From Bacteroidota bacterium (GTDB lineage: Bacteria > Bacteroidota > Bacteroidia > Bacteroidales > JACABE01): 64,000 nucleotides of DNA. Of this stretch, positions 8,374 through 15,829 are shown in pieces (the stretch's first letter is position 1; every line of letters begins with the position of its first letter). The stretch spans positions 36,522 through 100,521 of the forward strand of contig JAPLDQ010000036.1 of assembly GCA_026391675.1 (NCBI GenBank), written 5' to 3'. The notes beneath the pieces were generated by a model. That model was given only the letters and a program-made list of their open reading frames with translations, did no database searches and had not been told where the DNA came from. The translations under genes and the position numbers were made by a program.

Positions 8374-8432
8374 AATCTGATATTGAATTTGTTGAATAAA
8401 ACTTATAGCCAATATTCTAATTAGTTAATATC

Positions 8433-9158
8433 CTATTTCCTCAGCTCAAAATTCTTACCCAGATAAACTTTGCGGACATGCTCATCCTCTGCTAATTCCT
8501 GGGATGTACCTGATTTTAATATGCTCCCTTCAAACAAAAGATATGCTCTGTCAGTAATATTAAGGGTTTCGTGTACATTATGGTCGGTGATTAATACACC
8601 GATATTTTTATCTTTTAATTTCTTTACTATAGCTTGAATATCTTCAACAGCAATAGGGTCAACACCTGCAAATGGTTCATCCAATAAAATAAATTTAGGG
8701 TCAACTGCTAATGCACGTGCAATTTCAGTACGGCGTCTTTCTCCCCCCGATAGTTGAATTCCCTTGCTTTTACGGATATTCTGCAAACCAAATTCACTTA
8801 ATAATAATTCTAATTTTGCGTGTTGCTCTGTTTTACTGAGTTTGGTAAATTCCAGTACTGCAATAATATTATCTTCCACGCTTAATTGTCTAAAAACTGA
8901 AGCTTCCTGGGCAAGATACCCGATACCGTTTTGAGCCCTTTTATACATTGGCATTTCGGTAATATCCAGATCATCAAGAAATACTTTGCCTGATAGCGGT
9001 TTTATTAAACCCACTGTCATGTAAAATGTTGTGGTTTTACCTGCACCATTGGGACCCAGCAAACCAACAATTTCGCCTTGTTCCACCTGAACTGACACAC
9101 CCTTTACAACAGTACGATTTTTATATTTTTTTACAATATTTTCTGTTCTTAAAATCAT
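8433..9158 (-). CDS. lptB: LPS export ABC transporter ATPase LptB
   Basis: A 241-residue ABC ATPase that drives extraction of LPS from the inner membrane with LptFG. It has Walker A GPNGAGKT (35-42), a Q-loop (YLAQEASVF), the signature LSGGERRR (136-143), Walker B FILLDEP and a switch histidine in TDHNVHET. These long matches ([36 protein letters not shown]) are specific to LptB rather than to other ABC ATPases. It is the last gene of the operon kdsD, CMD protein, lptB (gaps of 50 and 36 bases), which joins Kdo supply to LPS export. Confidence 0.96.
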   Translation of the reverse strand: MILRTENIVKKYKNRTVVKGVSVQVEQGEIVGLLGPNGAGKTTTFYMTVGLIKPLSGKVFLDDLDITEMPMYKRAQNGIGYLAQEASVFRQLSVEDNIIAVLEFTKLSKTEQHAKLELLLSEFGLQNIRKSKGIQLSGGERRRTEIARALAVDPKFILLDEPFAGVDPIAVEDIQAIVKKLKDKNIGVLITDHNVHETLNITDRAYLLFEGSILKSGTSQELAEDEHVRKVYLGKNFELRK

Positions 9159-9194
9159 TTCGTTTAAATATTGACTTCAATTAAACTCTAATTC

Positions 9195-9551
9195 TTATTC
9201 TTTATTGTCTGAGTATAGAATTTCTTCCCAAAACTCCAAAGCCCTGCGTGTATGAGGGATTACAATAGTTCCGCCAACTAAATTGGCAATACCGAAAACT
9301 TCGAACAACTCTTCGGTAGTCAGGCCGTTTTCATGGCATTTTAATAAATGATAACGTATACAATCATCGCAACGAAGCACCATAGACGCTACCAGGCCCA
9401 TGATTTCCTTTGTTTTAACATCTAAAGCACCAGCTAAAAATGCATTGGTGTCAGCATTATAGATGCGTTTAATGGTTTTATCACCGGAAGCAAGAATCTT
9501 ATCATTCATGCGCTGCCGGTATGCATTGTAATCATCAATTAAACCACTCAT
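9195..9551 (-). CDS. Carboxymuconolactone decarboxylase/AhpD-like protein
   Basis: A 118-residue all-helical protein of the CMD family. The redox-type motif CDDCIRYH puts C61, C64 and H68 in the arrangement used by AhpD-like peroxidase partners, so a thiol-redox role is more likely than ring decarboxylation. It sits between kdsD and lptB on the same strand. The neighbourhood is inherited in many Bacteroidota, but the link with LPS is not understood. Confidence 0.88.
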   Translation of the reverse strand: MSGLIDDYNAYRQRMNDKILASGDKTIKRIYNADTNAFLAGALDVKTKEIMGLVASMVLRCDDCIRYHLLKCHENGLTTEELFEVFGIANLVGGTIVIPHTRRALEFWEEILYSDNKE

Positions 9552-9601
9552 ATTATATGAATAATAACTTTATACTTTATGAACTTTACAAACTATATAA
9601 A

Positions 9602-10570
9602 CTATATTATTCCTTCTCTGAGTAAATCGTGCAGATGAATAACACCTATATATCTATTATTCTCGTCAACAACCAGTAATTGTGTTATGTTGTTTTGTTT
9701 CATCACATTTAATGCTGTTACAGCTAACTCATCTTTTTGGATGGTTTTTGGATGCAAAGACATGATATCTTTCGCCAATAAAGTTTCTATTGCAACGTCT
9801 TTCTGTAACATTCGTCTTAAATCACCATCAGTAACAATACCTAAAATTATATCATTTTCAACAACAGCGGCAGCACCTAAGCGTTTAGATGTAATTTCAA
9901 GTATAGTTTTTTTAACGTCAGTATCAGGAAATATTTTTGGTACTTCATTATTAACAGATAAATCGGAAACCCTTAAATAGAGTTGCTTCCCCAAAGCACC
10001 GCCGGGGTGGTATTTCGCAAAATCTTCCGTGGTAAATCCTCTGCATTCGAGCAAAGCAATGGCTAAGGCATCGCCCATGACCAATTGTGCGGTAGTGCTT
10101 GAAGTCGGAGCTAAATTATTAGGACAGGCCTCTTTTTGTACACTGCAATTGATAATAAAATCAGCCTGTAGCGCAAGGTATGATGATATATTACCAACCA
10201 GTGCAATAATTTTATTTCCAGAAGATTTCATTAAGGGTACAATTACTTTTATTTCAGGTGTATTTCCGCTTTTTGAGATACAAATAACGATATCATCGGG
10301 CTGAATAATGCCCAGATCACCATGTATAGCATCAGCAGCATGCATAAAAATAGCCGGTGTACCTGTAGAATTTAACGTGGAAACTATTTTAGATGCAATA
10401 TTGGCACTTTTACCAATTCCTGTAATAATAACTCTGCCTTTACAATTAAAAATAGCTTCAACGCATTTTGCAAAAGCATCATCAATGTAATTTTTTAGAT
10501 TAGCCACAGCTTCAGCTTCGTTTTGAATAGTAGCCAACGCAATTTTTTTAATTTCCTGATACGATTTCAA
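9602..10570 (-). CDS. kdsD: Arabinose-5-phosphate isomerase, KpsF/GutQ family
   Basis: A 322-residue enzyme that converts ribulose-5-phosphate to arabinose-5-phosphate, the first step of Kdo synthesis for LPS. The N-terminal SIS domain has GIGKSANIASKIVSTLNSTG and the AADAIHGDLG and SKSGNTPE loops; Kdo-pathway residues such as the HPGGALGK segment are intact. Two CBS domains follow from about residue 200 to the end. First gene of the operon with the CMD protein and lptB, behind a TAGGTTTG promoter box and divergent from recQ. Confidence 0.94.
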   Translation of the reverse strand: MKSYQEIKKIALATIQNEAEAVANLKNYIDDAFAKCVEAIFNCKGRVIITGIGKSANIASKIVSTLNSTGTPAIFMHAADAIHGDLGIIQPDDIVICISKSGNTPEIKVIVPLMKSSGNKIIALVGNISSYLALQADFIINCSVQKEACPNNLAPTSSTTAQLVMGDALAIALLECRGFTTEDFAKYHPGGALGKQLYLRVSDLSVNNEVPKIFPDTDVKKTILEITSKRLGAAAVVENDIILGIVTDGDLRRMLQKDVAIETLLAKDIMSLHPKTIQKDELAVTALNVMKQNNITQLLVVDENNRYIGVIHLHDLLREGII

Positions 10571-10637
10571 TGTTGTTTTTTTATAAAAAAATATAATTTT
10601 GTAAATACTTAAAAGAAAATGTAGTACATTTACATTA

Positions 10638-10645
10638 CAAACCTA
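10638..10645 (-). promoter_or_regulatory. Bacteroidota -7 box for the kdsD operon
   Basis: On the minus strand this reads TAGGTTTG, a full TAnnTTTG match about 70 bases upstream of the kdsD start, in the 190-base divergent region shared with recQ. Confidence 0.5.
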
Positions 10646-10760
10646 CATGAAATTTTTCATTTAGCAATAAAAAAACATGTAAGTTTTTCAAAAAAAATAA
10701 TCTAATTTTACAAAAGATAAATGTATCCATTTTTAAAAAAATAAATGTAATGCATTTTAA

Positions 10761-12977
10761 ATGATATCATACATGGCGAATAAGGAAGGTGATGTACTTC
10801 ACAAACACTTGAAAAAAATTTTTGGATTTGATAATTTTAAAGGGAATCAGGAAGAAGTAATTAAAAGCGTACTGGACGGCAAGGATACTTTTGTTATCAT
10901 GCCCACCGGTGGTGGTAAATCGCTTTGCTATCAGTTACCAGCTATTATAAGTAAAGGAACAGCAATTATCATTTCTCCATTAATATCACTGATGAAAAAT
11001 CAGGTTGATGCAATACGCAACTTTGGTAATGACAACGGTATAGCACATTTTTTAAATTCTTCTCTGTCAAAAGCAGAAATTAAGGCTGTAAAAGCCGATT
11101 TAACTTCAGGGAAAACCAAACTTTTATACGTTGCACCCGAATCACTTACTAAAGAAGAAAATGTTGCGTTTTTTAAGGATATAAAAATATCTTTTTATGC
11201 AATTGACGAAGCCCATTGTATTTCGGAATGGGGACACGATTTCAGACCTGAATACCGCAGGTTGCGGCCTATAATTGATTCTATAGGTGAGAAAGTTCCT
11301 ATTATTGCACTTACAGCAACAGCTACGCCTAAAGTTCAACAGGATATTCAGAAAAACCTGATTATGATGAATGCCAATGTTTTTATTTCATCATTCAACC
11401 GCCCTAACTTATATTATGAAGTTCGTACCAAAACAAAAGATGTAAATAAGGAAGTAATTAAGTTCATTAAAACCCATCAGGGTAAATCCGGAATTATTTA
11501 TTGTCTGAGCCGTAAAAAAGTTGAAGAATTAGCTGAAACCCTTCTTGTAAATGGCATTAAAGCATTACCCTATCATGCAGGTTTAGATCCTGTAGTACGT
11601 GCCGATAATCAGGATAAATTCCTTATGGAAGAAGTGGATGTAATTGTTGCTACCATTGCTTTTGGTATGGGTATCGATAAACCTGATGTAAGGTTTGTAA
11701 TTCATTATGATATGCCCAAAAGCCTCGAAGGTTATTATCAGGAAACAGGCAGAGCCGGACGTGATGATGGCGAAGGAAATTGCATAGCCTTCTACAGCGA
11801 AGAAGACATCAATAAACTGGAAAAATTCTTAAAAGGCAAACCTGTTGCTGAACAGGAAATAGCCATGCAACTGATGAACGAAACGGTATCTTATGCAGAG
11901 TCATCTGCATGCCGGAGAAGAGTTTTATTACATTATTTTGGAGAAAATTATGAGCAGGATAATTGTAATACCTGTGATAACTGTAATCATCCTAAAGAAA
12001 AAACAGACGGTACTGAAGATATTATTATTGCCATTGAAACGGTTTTAGCTGTTAAACAATTATTTAAAGTCAAACATATTGCCCAAATTATTATAGGTAA
12101 AAATTCTGCTACATTAAAGAAAATGAAGCATGATAAAATACCACAGTTTGGTATAGGTTCCGGTAAAGTTGAAGGATACTGGAATGCTGTCATTCGTCAG
12201 GCCATAATCGAAAATTTATTGGTAAAAGATATTGAAAATTATGGTTTGTTAAAAGTAAGCCAGGAAGGCTTAAAATATATTAAAAAACCATACAAAATCA
12301 TGATTGCCAAAGATCATGATTATTTAAATGATGATGACGATTTAATGGATGTTATCGGCGGAAGTGGTGGTCACTCCAACGCAACTGATAAAACTTTATT
12401 TTCGTTGCTAAAAGACCTCAGAAAAGAAATCTCCCGCAAAGAAAATCTTCCTCCTTTTGTAATTTTTCAGGATCCATCATTAGAGGATATGACCATACAA
12501 TATCCGATTACTATGGAAGAAATGAAGCAAATTACCGGTGTTGGAACCGGTAAGGCATCTAAATATGCTCAACCTTTCATCAATCTTATTAAAGCCTATG
12601 TTGAAGAAAACGAAATTGAACGGCCTCAGGATCTGGTAGTTAAATCTGTTGTCAATAAATCAGGGCTTAAAGTTTACATTATTCAGAATATCGACAGAAA
12701 GCTATCCCTGGAAGATATTGCCATTGCTAAGAATTTAACTATGGAAGAATTACTTACAGAAATTGAAAGCATAGTTTCTTCCGGTACAAAAATCGACATC
12801 AAATATTATATTGACGAATGTGTTGATATTTACCATCAGGAAGAAATATACGAATTCTTTAGTGAAGCAGAATCGGATTCTATAAATGATGCATTATTTG
12901 AATTGGGTGAAAATGAATATACAGAAGAAGAAATCCGATTAATGCGCATTAAGTTCATGTCGGAAGTCGGGAATTAG
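10761..12977 (+). CDS. recQ: ATP-dependent DNA helicase RecQ
   Basis: A 738-residue 3'-5' DNA helicase for recombination and fork repair. Walker A is PTGGGKS (48-54), motif II is DEAH (149-152), motif VI is in QETGRAGRDD. The RecQ-C-terminal zinc site is formed by the cysteines in SACRRR and NCNTCDNC (about residues 380-413). An HRDC domain follows near residues 545-620 (LPPFVIFQD..TGVGTGKA). A further acidic C-terminal extension of about 100 residues, with a helix-turn-helix-like stretch, makes it longer than the E. coli protein (609) but normal for Bacteroidota. An alternative start is the ATG at 10773. Confidence 0.96.
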   Translation: MISYMANKEGDVLHKHLKKIFGFDNFKGNQEEVIKSVLDGKDTFVIMPTGGGKSLCYQLPAIISKGTAIIISPLISLMKNQVDAIRNFGNDNGIAHFLNSSLSKAEIKAVKADLTSGKTKLLYVAPESLTKEENVAFFKDIKISFYAIDEAHCISEWGHDFRPEYRRLRPIIDSIGEKVPIIALTATATPKVQQDIQKNLIMMNANVFISSFNRPNLYYEVRTKTKDVNKEVIKFIKTHQGKSGIIYCLSRKKVEELAETLLVNGIKALPYHAGLDPVVRADNQDKFLMEEVDVIVATIAFGMGIDKPDVRFVIHYDMPKSLEGYYQETGRAGRDDGEGNCIAFYSEEDINKLEKFLKGKPVAEQEIAMQLMNETVSYAESSACRRRVLLHYFGENYEQDNCNTCDNCNHPKEKTDGTEDIIIAIETVLAVKQLFKVKHIAQIIIGKNSATLKKMKHDKIPQFGIGSGKVEGYWNAVIRQAIIENLLVKDIENYGLLKVSQEGLKYIKKPYKIMIAKDHDYLNDDDDLMDVIGGSGGHSNATDKTLFSLLKDLRKEISRKENLPPFVIFQDPSLEDMTIQYPITMEEMKQITGVGTGKASKYAQPFINLIKAYVEENEIERPQDLVVKSVVNKSGLKVYIIQNIDRKLSLEDIAIAKNLTMEELLTEIESIVSSGTKIDIKYYIDECVDIYHQEEIYEFFSEAESDSINDALFELGENEYTEEEIRLMRIKFMSEVGN

Positions 12978-13057
12978 TCTGAAGTATATCGAAACACATC
13001 GAAAGAAAAATAAATCATAAAAATCAAAAATAAATATAAAATTATTAATCATTAACT

Positions 13058-13747
13058 ATGAGCGAAGAAAACAATATCGTTGAAACCACGGAACAAACTC
13101 CTGAAAAACCAAACTTTCAACCCGCCGGTATCAGTAAAAATGAAGCTGAAACCTGCAAACATTCAAGATGCGGAATGTATATAAATATTATTTTAGCAAT
13201 AGCTGTAATAGTACTTTACATTTTATTTTTTACGTCTAAAAACAAAAAAGAAGTGAGCCAGCCTGTAAGCATAAAAACAGCATTAACTATTGCTTATGTT
13301 GACAGCGACAGCCTTTGGGAAAATTATGAATATGTAAAAGATACAAAAAAAGAACTTAAAGATCTGGAATTAAGATTAACCAATGATTACAAAGCCAAAA
13401 CAATGGCATTTCAAAGCGAGTATGAAAACTATCTGAAAACAGGTGCTTCTCTAACAAAAACCGAACAAATTAAAAAAGAAGAAGCGTTGAAAGAAAAACA
13501 AAACAGTATATTAGCCTTAAAAGAAAGTTTTGGGAGTCAGTTAATGGAGGAAAAGGAAAAGAAAAATATCCAGCTTCAGGATTCAATTTTTGCCTACGTT
13601 AAAAGATTTAACCAGGGACCAAAATACTCTTTCATACTAGAAAAATCAAGATCAAGCAGTTTATTATTTGCAAATGACAGTTTAGATATCACCAAAACAA
13701 TAATAAAAGGCTTAAACGAAGCTTATACCAAAAGCAGGAACAAATAA
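13058..13747 (+). CDS. Membrane-anchored OmpH/Skp-like coiled-coil protein
   Basis: A 229-residue protein with an acidic cytoplasmic N-terminus, one membrane helix at about residues 44-62 (MYINIILAIAVIVLYILFF), and an external domain with the Skp/OmpH pattern: IAYVDSDSLWENYEYVKDTKKEL, a long coiled coil, and a strand near the end. Unlike the two cleaved Skp proteins at 43.9-45.1 kb it should stay in the inner membrane. A chaperone role is inferred from the fold only. It is followed 10 bases later by cutC. Confidence 0.75.
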   Translation: MSEENNIVETTEQTPEKPNFQPAGISKNEAETCKHSRCGMYINIILAIAVIVLYILFFTSKNKKEVSQPVSIKTALTIAYVDSDSLWENYEYVKDTKKELKDLELRLTNDYKAKTMAFQSEYENYLKTGASLTKTEQIKKEEALKEKQNSILALKESFGSQLMEEKEKKNIQLQDSIFAYVKRFNQGPKYSFILEKSRSSSLLFANDSLDITKTIIKGLNEAYTKSRNK

Positions 13748-13757
13748 ACCAACGTCA

Positions 13758-14501
13758 ATGCTTTTAGAAGTTTGTGCCAATTCCGTTGAATCAGCCATAG
13801 CTGCCGGAAAAGGCGGGGCACAACGTGTTGAATTGTGCGACAATATTTATGAAGGAGGAACTACGCCTTCTTATGGTACCATTGCATTGGCAAGAAAACA
13901 TTTATCCATTGATTTGCATGTAATTATTCGCCCCAGAGGCGGAGATTTTCTTTATTCTTCCAACGAACTGGAAATAATGAAACAGGATATTATTGCTGCA
14001 AAAAATCTGGGAGCAGATGCCGTTGTTTTTGGTATGCTTACGCCAGAAGGGAAAATTGATAAAGCGGCTTGCCGGTATCTGCTGCAAGCGGCCTACCCAA
14101 TGCGTTGCACATTCCACCGGGCTTTTGATATGGTATCCGACCCCTTTACTGCCCTGGAAGATATTATAGACCTGGGTTTTGACACTCTCCTCACTTCCGG
14201 CCTCCAACCCAAAGCTTTTGAAGGTATACCCATGCTTAAAAAGTTAGTTGAACAAGCTGCAGACCGCATCTCTATTATGCCGGGCAGTGGTATTACTGAA
14301 GAAAACATCAGAGATATTGCAATACAGACCAAAGCTAAGGCATTTCATGTTTCGCTGCGGAAAAAGCAGGAAAGTAATATGCTTTTCAGAAATAGTGATA
14401 TCCGTATGGGAGGAATAGCAGGTATTTCCGAATATGAAAAAAGTATAACGGATGAAATGAGGGTAAAAGCGGTGGTGGAAATGTTAAAGGATATAAAGTA
14501 A
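13758..14501 (+). CDS. cutC: Copper homeostasis protein CutC
   Basis: A 247-residue TIM-barrel protein of the CutC family. The N-terminus LLEVCANSVESAIAAGKGGAQRVELC and the segments IRPRGGDFLYS, FHRAFDM and IMPGSGITEENI are diagnostic. It is cytoplasmic. The link to copper tolerance comes from E. coli, and its biochemical activity remains poorly defined. It begins 10 bases after the OmpH-like gene, so the two probably share a transcript. Confidence 0.94.
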   Translation: MLLEVCANSVESAIAAGKGGAQRVELCDNIYEGGTTPSYGTIALARKHLSIDLHVIIRPRGGDFLYSSNELEIMKQDIIAAKNLGADAVVFGMLTPEGKIDKAACRYLLQAAYPMRCTFHRAFDMVSDPFTALEDIIDLGFDTLLTSGLQPKAFEGIPMLKKLVEQAADRISIMPGSGITEENIRDIAIQTKAKAFHVSLRKKQESNMLFRNSDIRMGGIAGISEYEKSITDEMRVKAVVEMLKDIK

Positions 14502-14581
14502 AATATTCGTTTAGTGTTTTTGTAATTCCAAATTGTTTGATATAATGGAATTTTTGCTACATATTGAAAAGATGGCTTGTG

Positions 14582-15196
14582 TTATTGCAGCATGGTTTGA
14601 TTATTTCCATTAACTTGTTCAACATATAAAAATCCAATATTTTTTTTAAAATAAATCTTTACATTAGATTTTTGATAAGGAATTATTAAATTTTCGAATT
14701 TATAAACATTAGTATAAAGAACTCCGTTAATATTAGCTGTATCAATAGTATAACTAAAATTATCATAGAAGTTTCCTTTTAATTTTACATAAAAATCGTA
14801 TTCATTATTAATTTCGATCGAGAGACCATAACCTGCATTAATATAACCAATACCAAAGTAAAAATAACCTTCATAATAAGATATATTATCGTCGTCATTT
14901 GTGCTAAAATATTGCTTATTAATTATTTTTGTATTAGAGACAACAGTATCAATTACAATAATTGAATCACCCTGAGTATTTGTAGTTTTTGCAATACAGC
15001 GGTATTTGGGATTAACTTTATTATTAATCCACCCTAATTGATCTTCAGTAAAAGGAGGACGTTCTGTAAAACTTCTGTCTTTTTTACAACCTGATATATA
15101 AGGTAATAAAAGTAACAGTATACCTATTAATAATGTAAAATCACCTAAAAGAATCAAGATTTTTATAATACGTTTAGAAAAGATTTTTTTAAACAT
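14582..15196 (-). CDS. Hypothetical membrane-anchored or lipoprotein
   Basis: A 204-residue protein not recognised as a known family. The N-terminus has a basic stretch, then a hydrophobic helix (about residues 12-35) ending in ISGCKK, a plausible lipobox with C37. The rest is rich in Tyr, Asn, Ile and Lys with alternating strands, suggesting a beta-sandwich in the periplasm or on the surface. The very low GC content and lack of conserved neighbours suggest an accessory gene. The repeat island follows upstream of it. Confidence 0.65.
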   Translation of the reverse strand: MFKKIFSKRIIKILILLGDFTLLIGILLLLLPYISGCKKDRSFTERPPFTEDQLGWINNKVNPKYRCIAKTTNTQGDSIIVIDTVVSNTKIINKQYFSTNDDDNISYYEGYFYFGIGYINAGYGLSIEINNEYDFYVKLKGNFYDNFSYTIDTANINGVLYTNVYKFENLIIPYQKSNVKIYFKKNIGFLYVEQVNGNNQTMLQ

Positions 15197-15309
15197 ATTT
15201 AATTATAAAGAGTAAATTTTAAGTTTTTAAAATTATATAATTGATTCTTTCACAAATGTAATACAGTGTTATGCTTAAAACAAATAAATTTACTGTTATT
15301 TACTAAAAC

Positions 15310-15406
15310 CCTCGCTCGGTGAAGTCTTGTGTGTTTAGCCATAGCGTAGGCAGACTTCGTCGTTTTAACCACCGCAGAGCCGATTTTGCAATTCGGATAT
15401 GAACAT
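15310..15406. repeat. Direct repeat, copy 1
   Basis: A segment of about 97 bases starting CCTCGCTCGGTGAAGTCTTG and ending near GAACAT recurs in similar form at 15578-15675. Inside it GAAGTCT and AGACTTC form an inverted pair around a GC-richer spacer, and the sequence CACCGCAGAGCCGA is common to both copies. It is more GC-rich than the flanks and has no convincing reading frame. Confidence 0.8.
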
Positions 15407-15451
15407 AGTTTGATTTGTAATTCAAAAAAAAATGAATTTTGTAAATAAGCT

Positions 15452-15468
15452 GGTCGCAATTTGCGACC
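15452..15468. repeat. Palindrome GGTCGCAATTTGCGACC
   Basis: A 17-base near-perfect palindrome between the two long direct repeats. Its core CGCAATTTGCG is the same as in the larger palindrome at 15491-15521, so the two are related. Confidence 0.8.
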
Positions 15469-15490
15469 ACCTAAGGAAATCGAGATTGTA

Positions 15491-15521
15491 AATTTGAAAT
15501 CGCAATTTGCGATTTCAAATT
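15491..15521. repeat. 31-base palindrome with the same CGCAATTTGCG core
   Basis: Ten-base arms AATTTGAAAT/ATTTCAAATT surround CGCAATTTGCG and give a hairpin with about 14 paired bases. It is not followed by a T-run, so a terminator is unlikely. Confidence 0.8.
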
Positions 15522-15558
15522 TTATGTATCAGCCTAATCATGCTGAAATAGAAGATGT

Positions 15559-15579
15559 GGTATCACAAAATGTGATACC
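15559..15579. repeat. 21-base palindrome joined to the second direct repeat
   Basis: GGTATCACA/TGTGATACC arms (15559-15567, 15571-15579) surround a 3-base centre. The last bases overlap the beginning of the second long repeat. Confidence 0.75.
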
Positions 15580-15675
15580 TCGCTTGGCGAAGTCTTGTGT
15601 GTTTGGCTTTTGCGTGAGCAGACTTCGTCATTTTTAAACACCGCAGAGCCGAATTTGCAATCTGAATCTGAACAT
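15578..15675. repeat. Direct repeat, copy 2
   Basis: Second copy of the approximately 97-base unit (starting CCTCGCTTGGCGAAGTCTTG), estimated by eye at about 80% identity with copy 1. The GAAGTCT/AGACTTC inverted pair and CACCGCAGAGCCGA are retained. The two copies have the same orientation, 170 bases apart. Confidence 0.8.
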
Positions 15676-15794
15676 TGTGGTATTTTAATTCAATTCCAAA
15701 AATTAATATTCCGACCTTAATTTACTTTAATAAACTAAATAAAGTTTTCTCCAAAACCTAAATGCATTTAGATAAATTATTTAAATAAAAATAA

Positions 15795-15802
15795 TACATT
15801 TG
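15795..15802 (+). promoter_or_regulatory. Bacteroidota -7 box for the phosphorylase operon
   Basis: TACATTTG matches TAnnTTTG and lies 27 bases before the GH94 start codon, which gives a short leader of about 20 bases. Confidence 0.5.
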
Positions 15803-15829
15803 CAATACTAAACTAATCAAAAAATTACA

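Noticed and set aside
15250..15459. Short coding frame in the repeat island
   Set aside because: It spans the first repeat and has no start signal, domain or codon pattern; the second repeat copy does not keep the frame.
15310..15675. CRISPR array
   Set aside because: Only two long degenerate repeats with one 170-base spacer, unlike the short identical repeats and equal spacers of CRISPR, and no cas genes are nearby.
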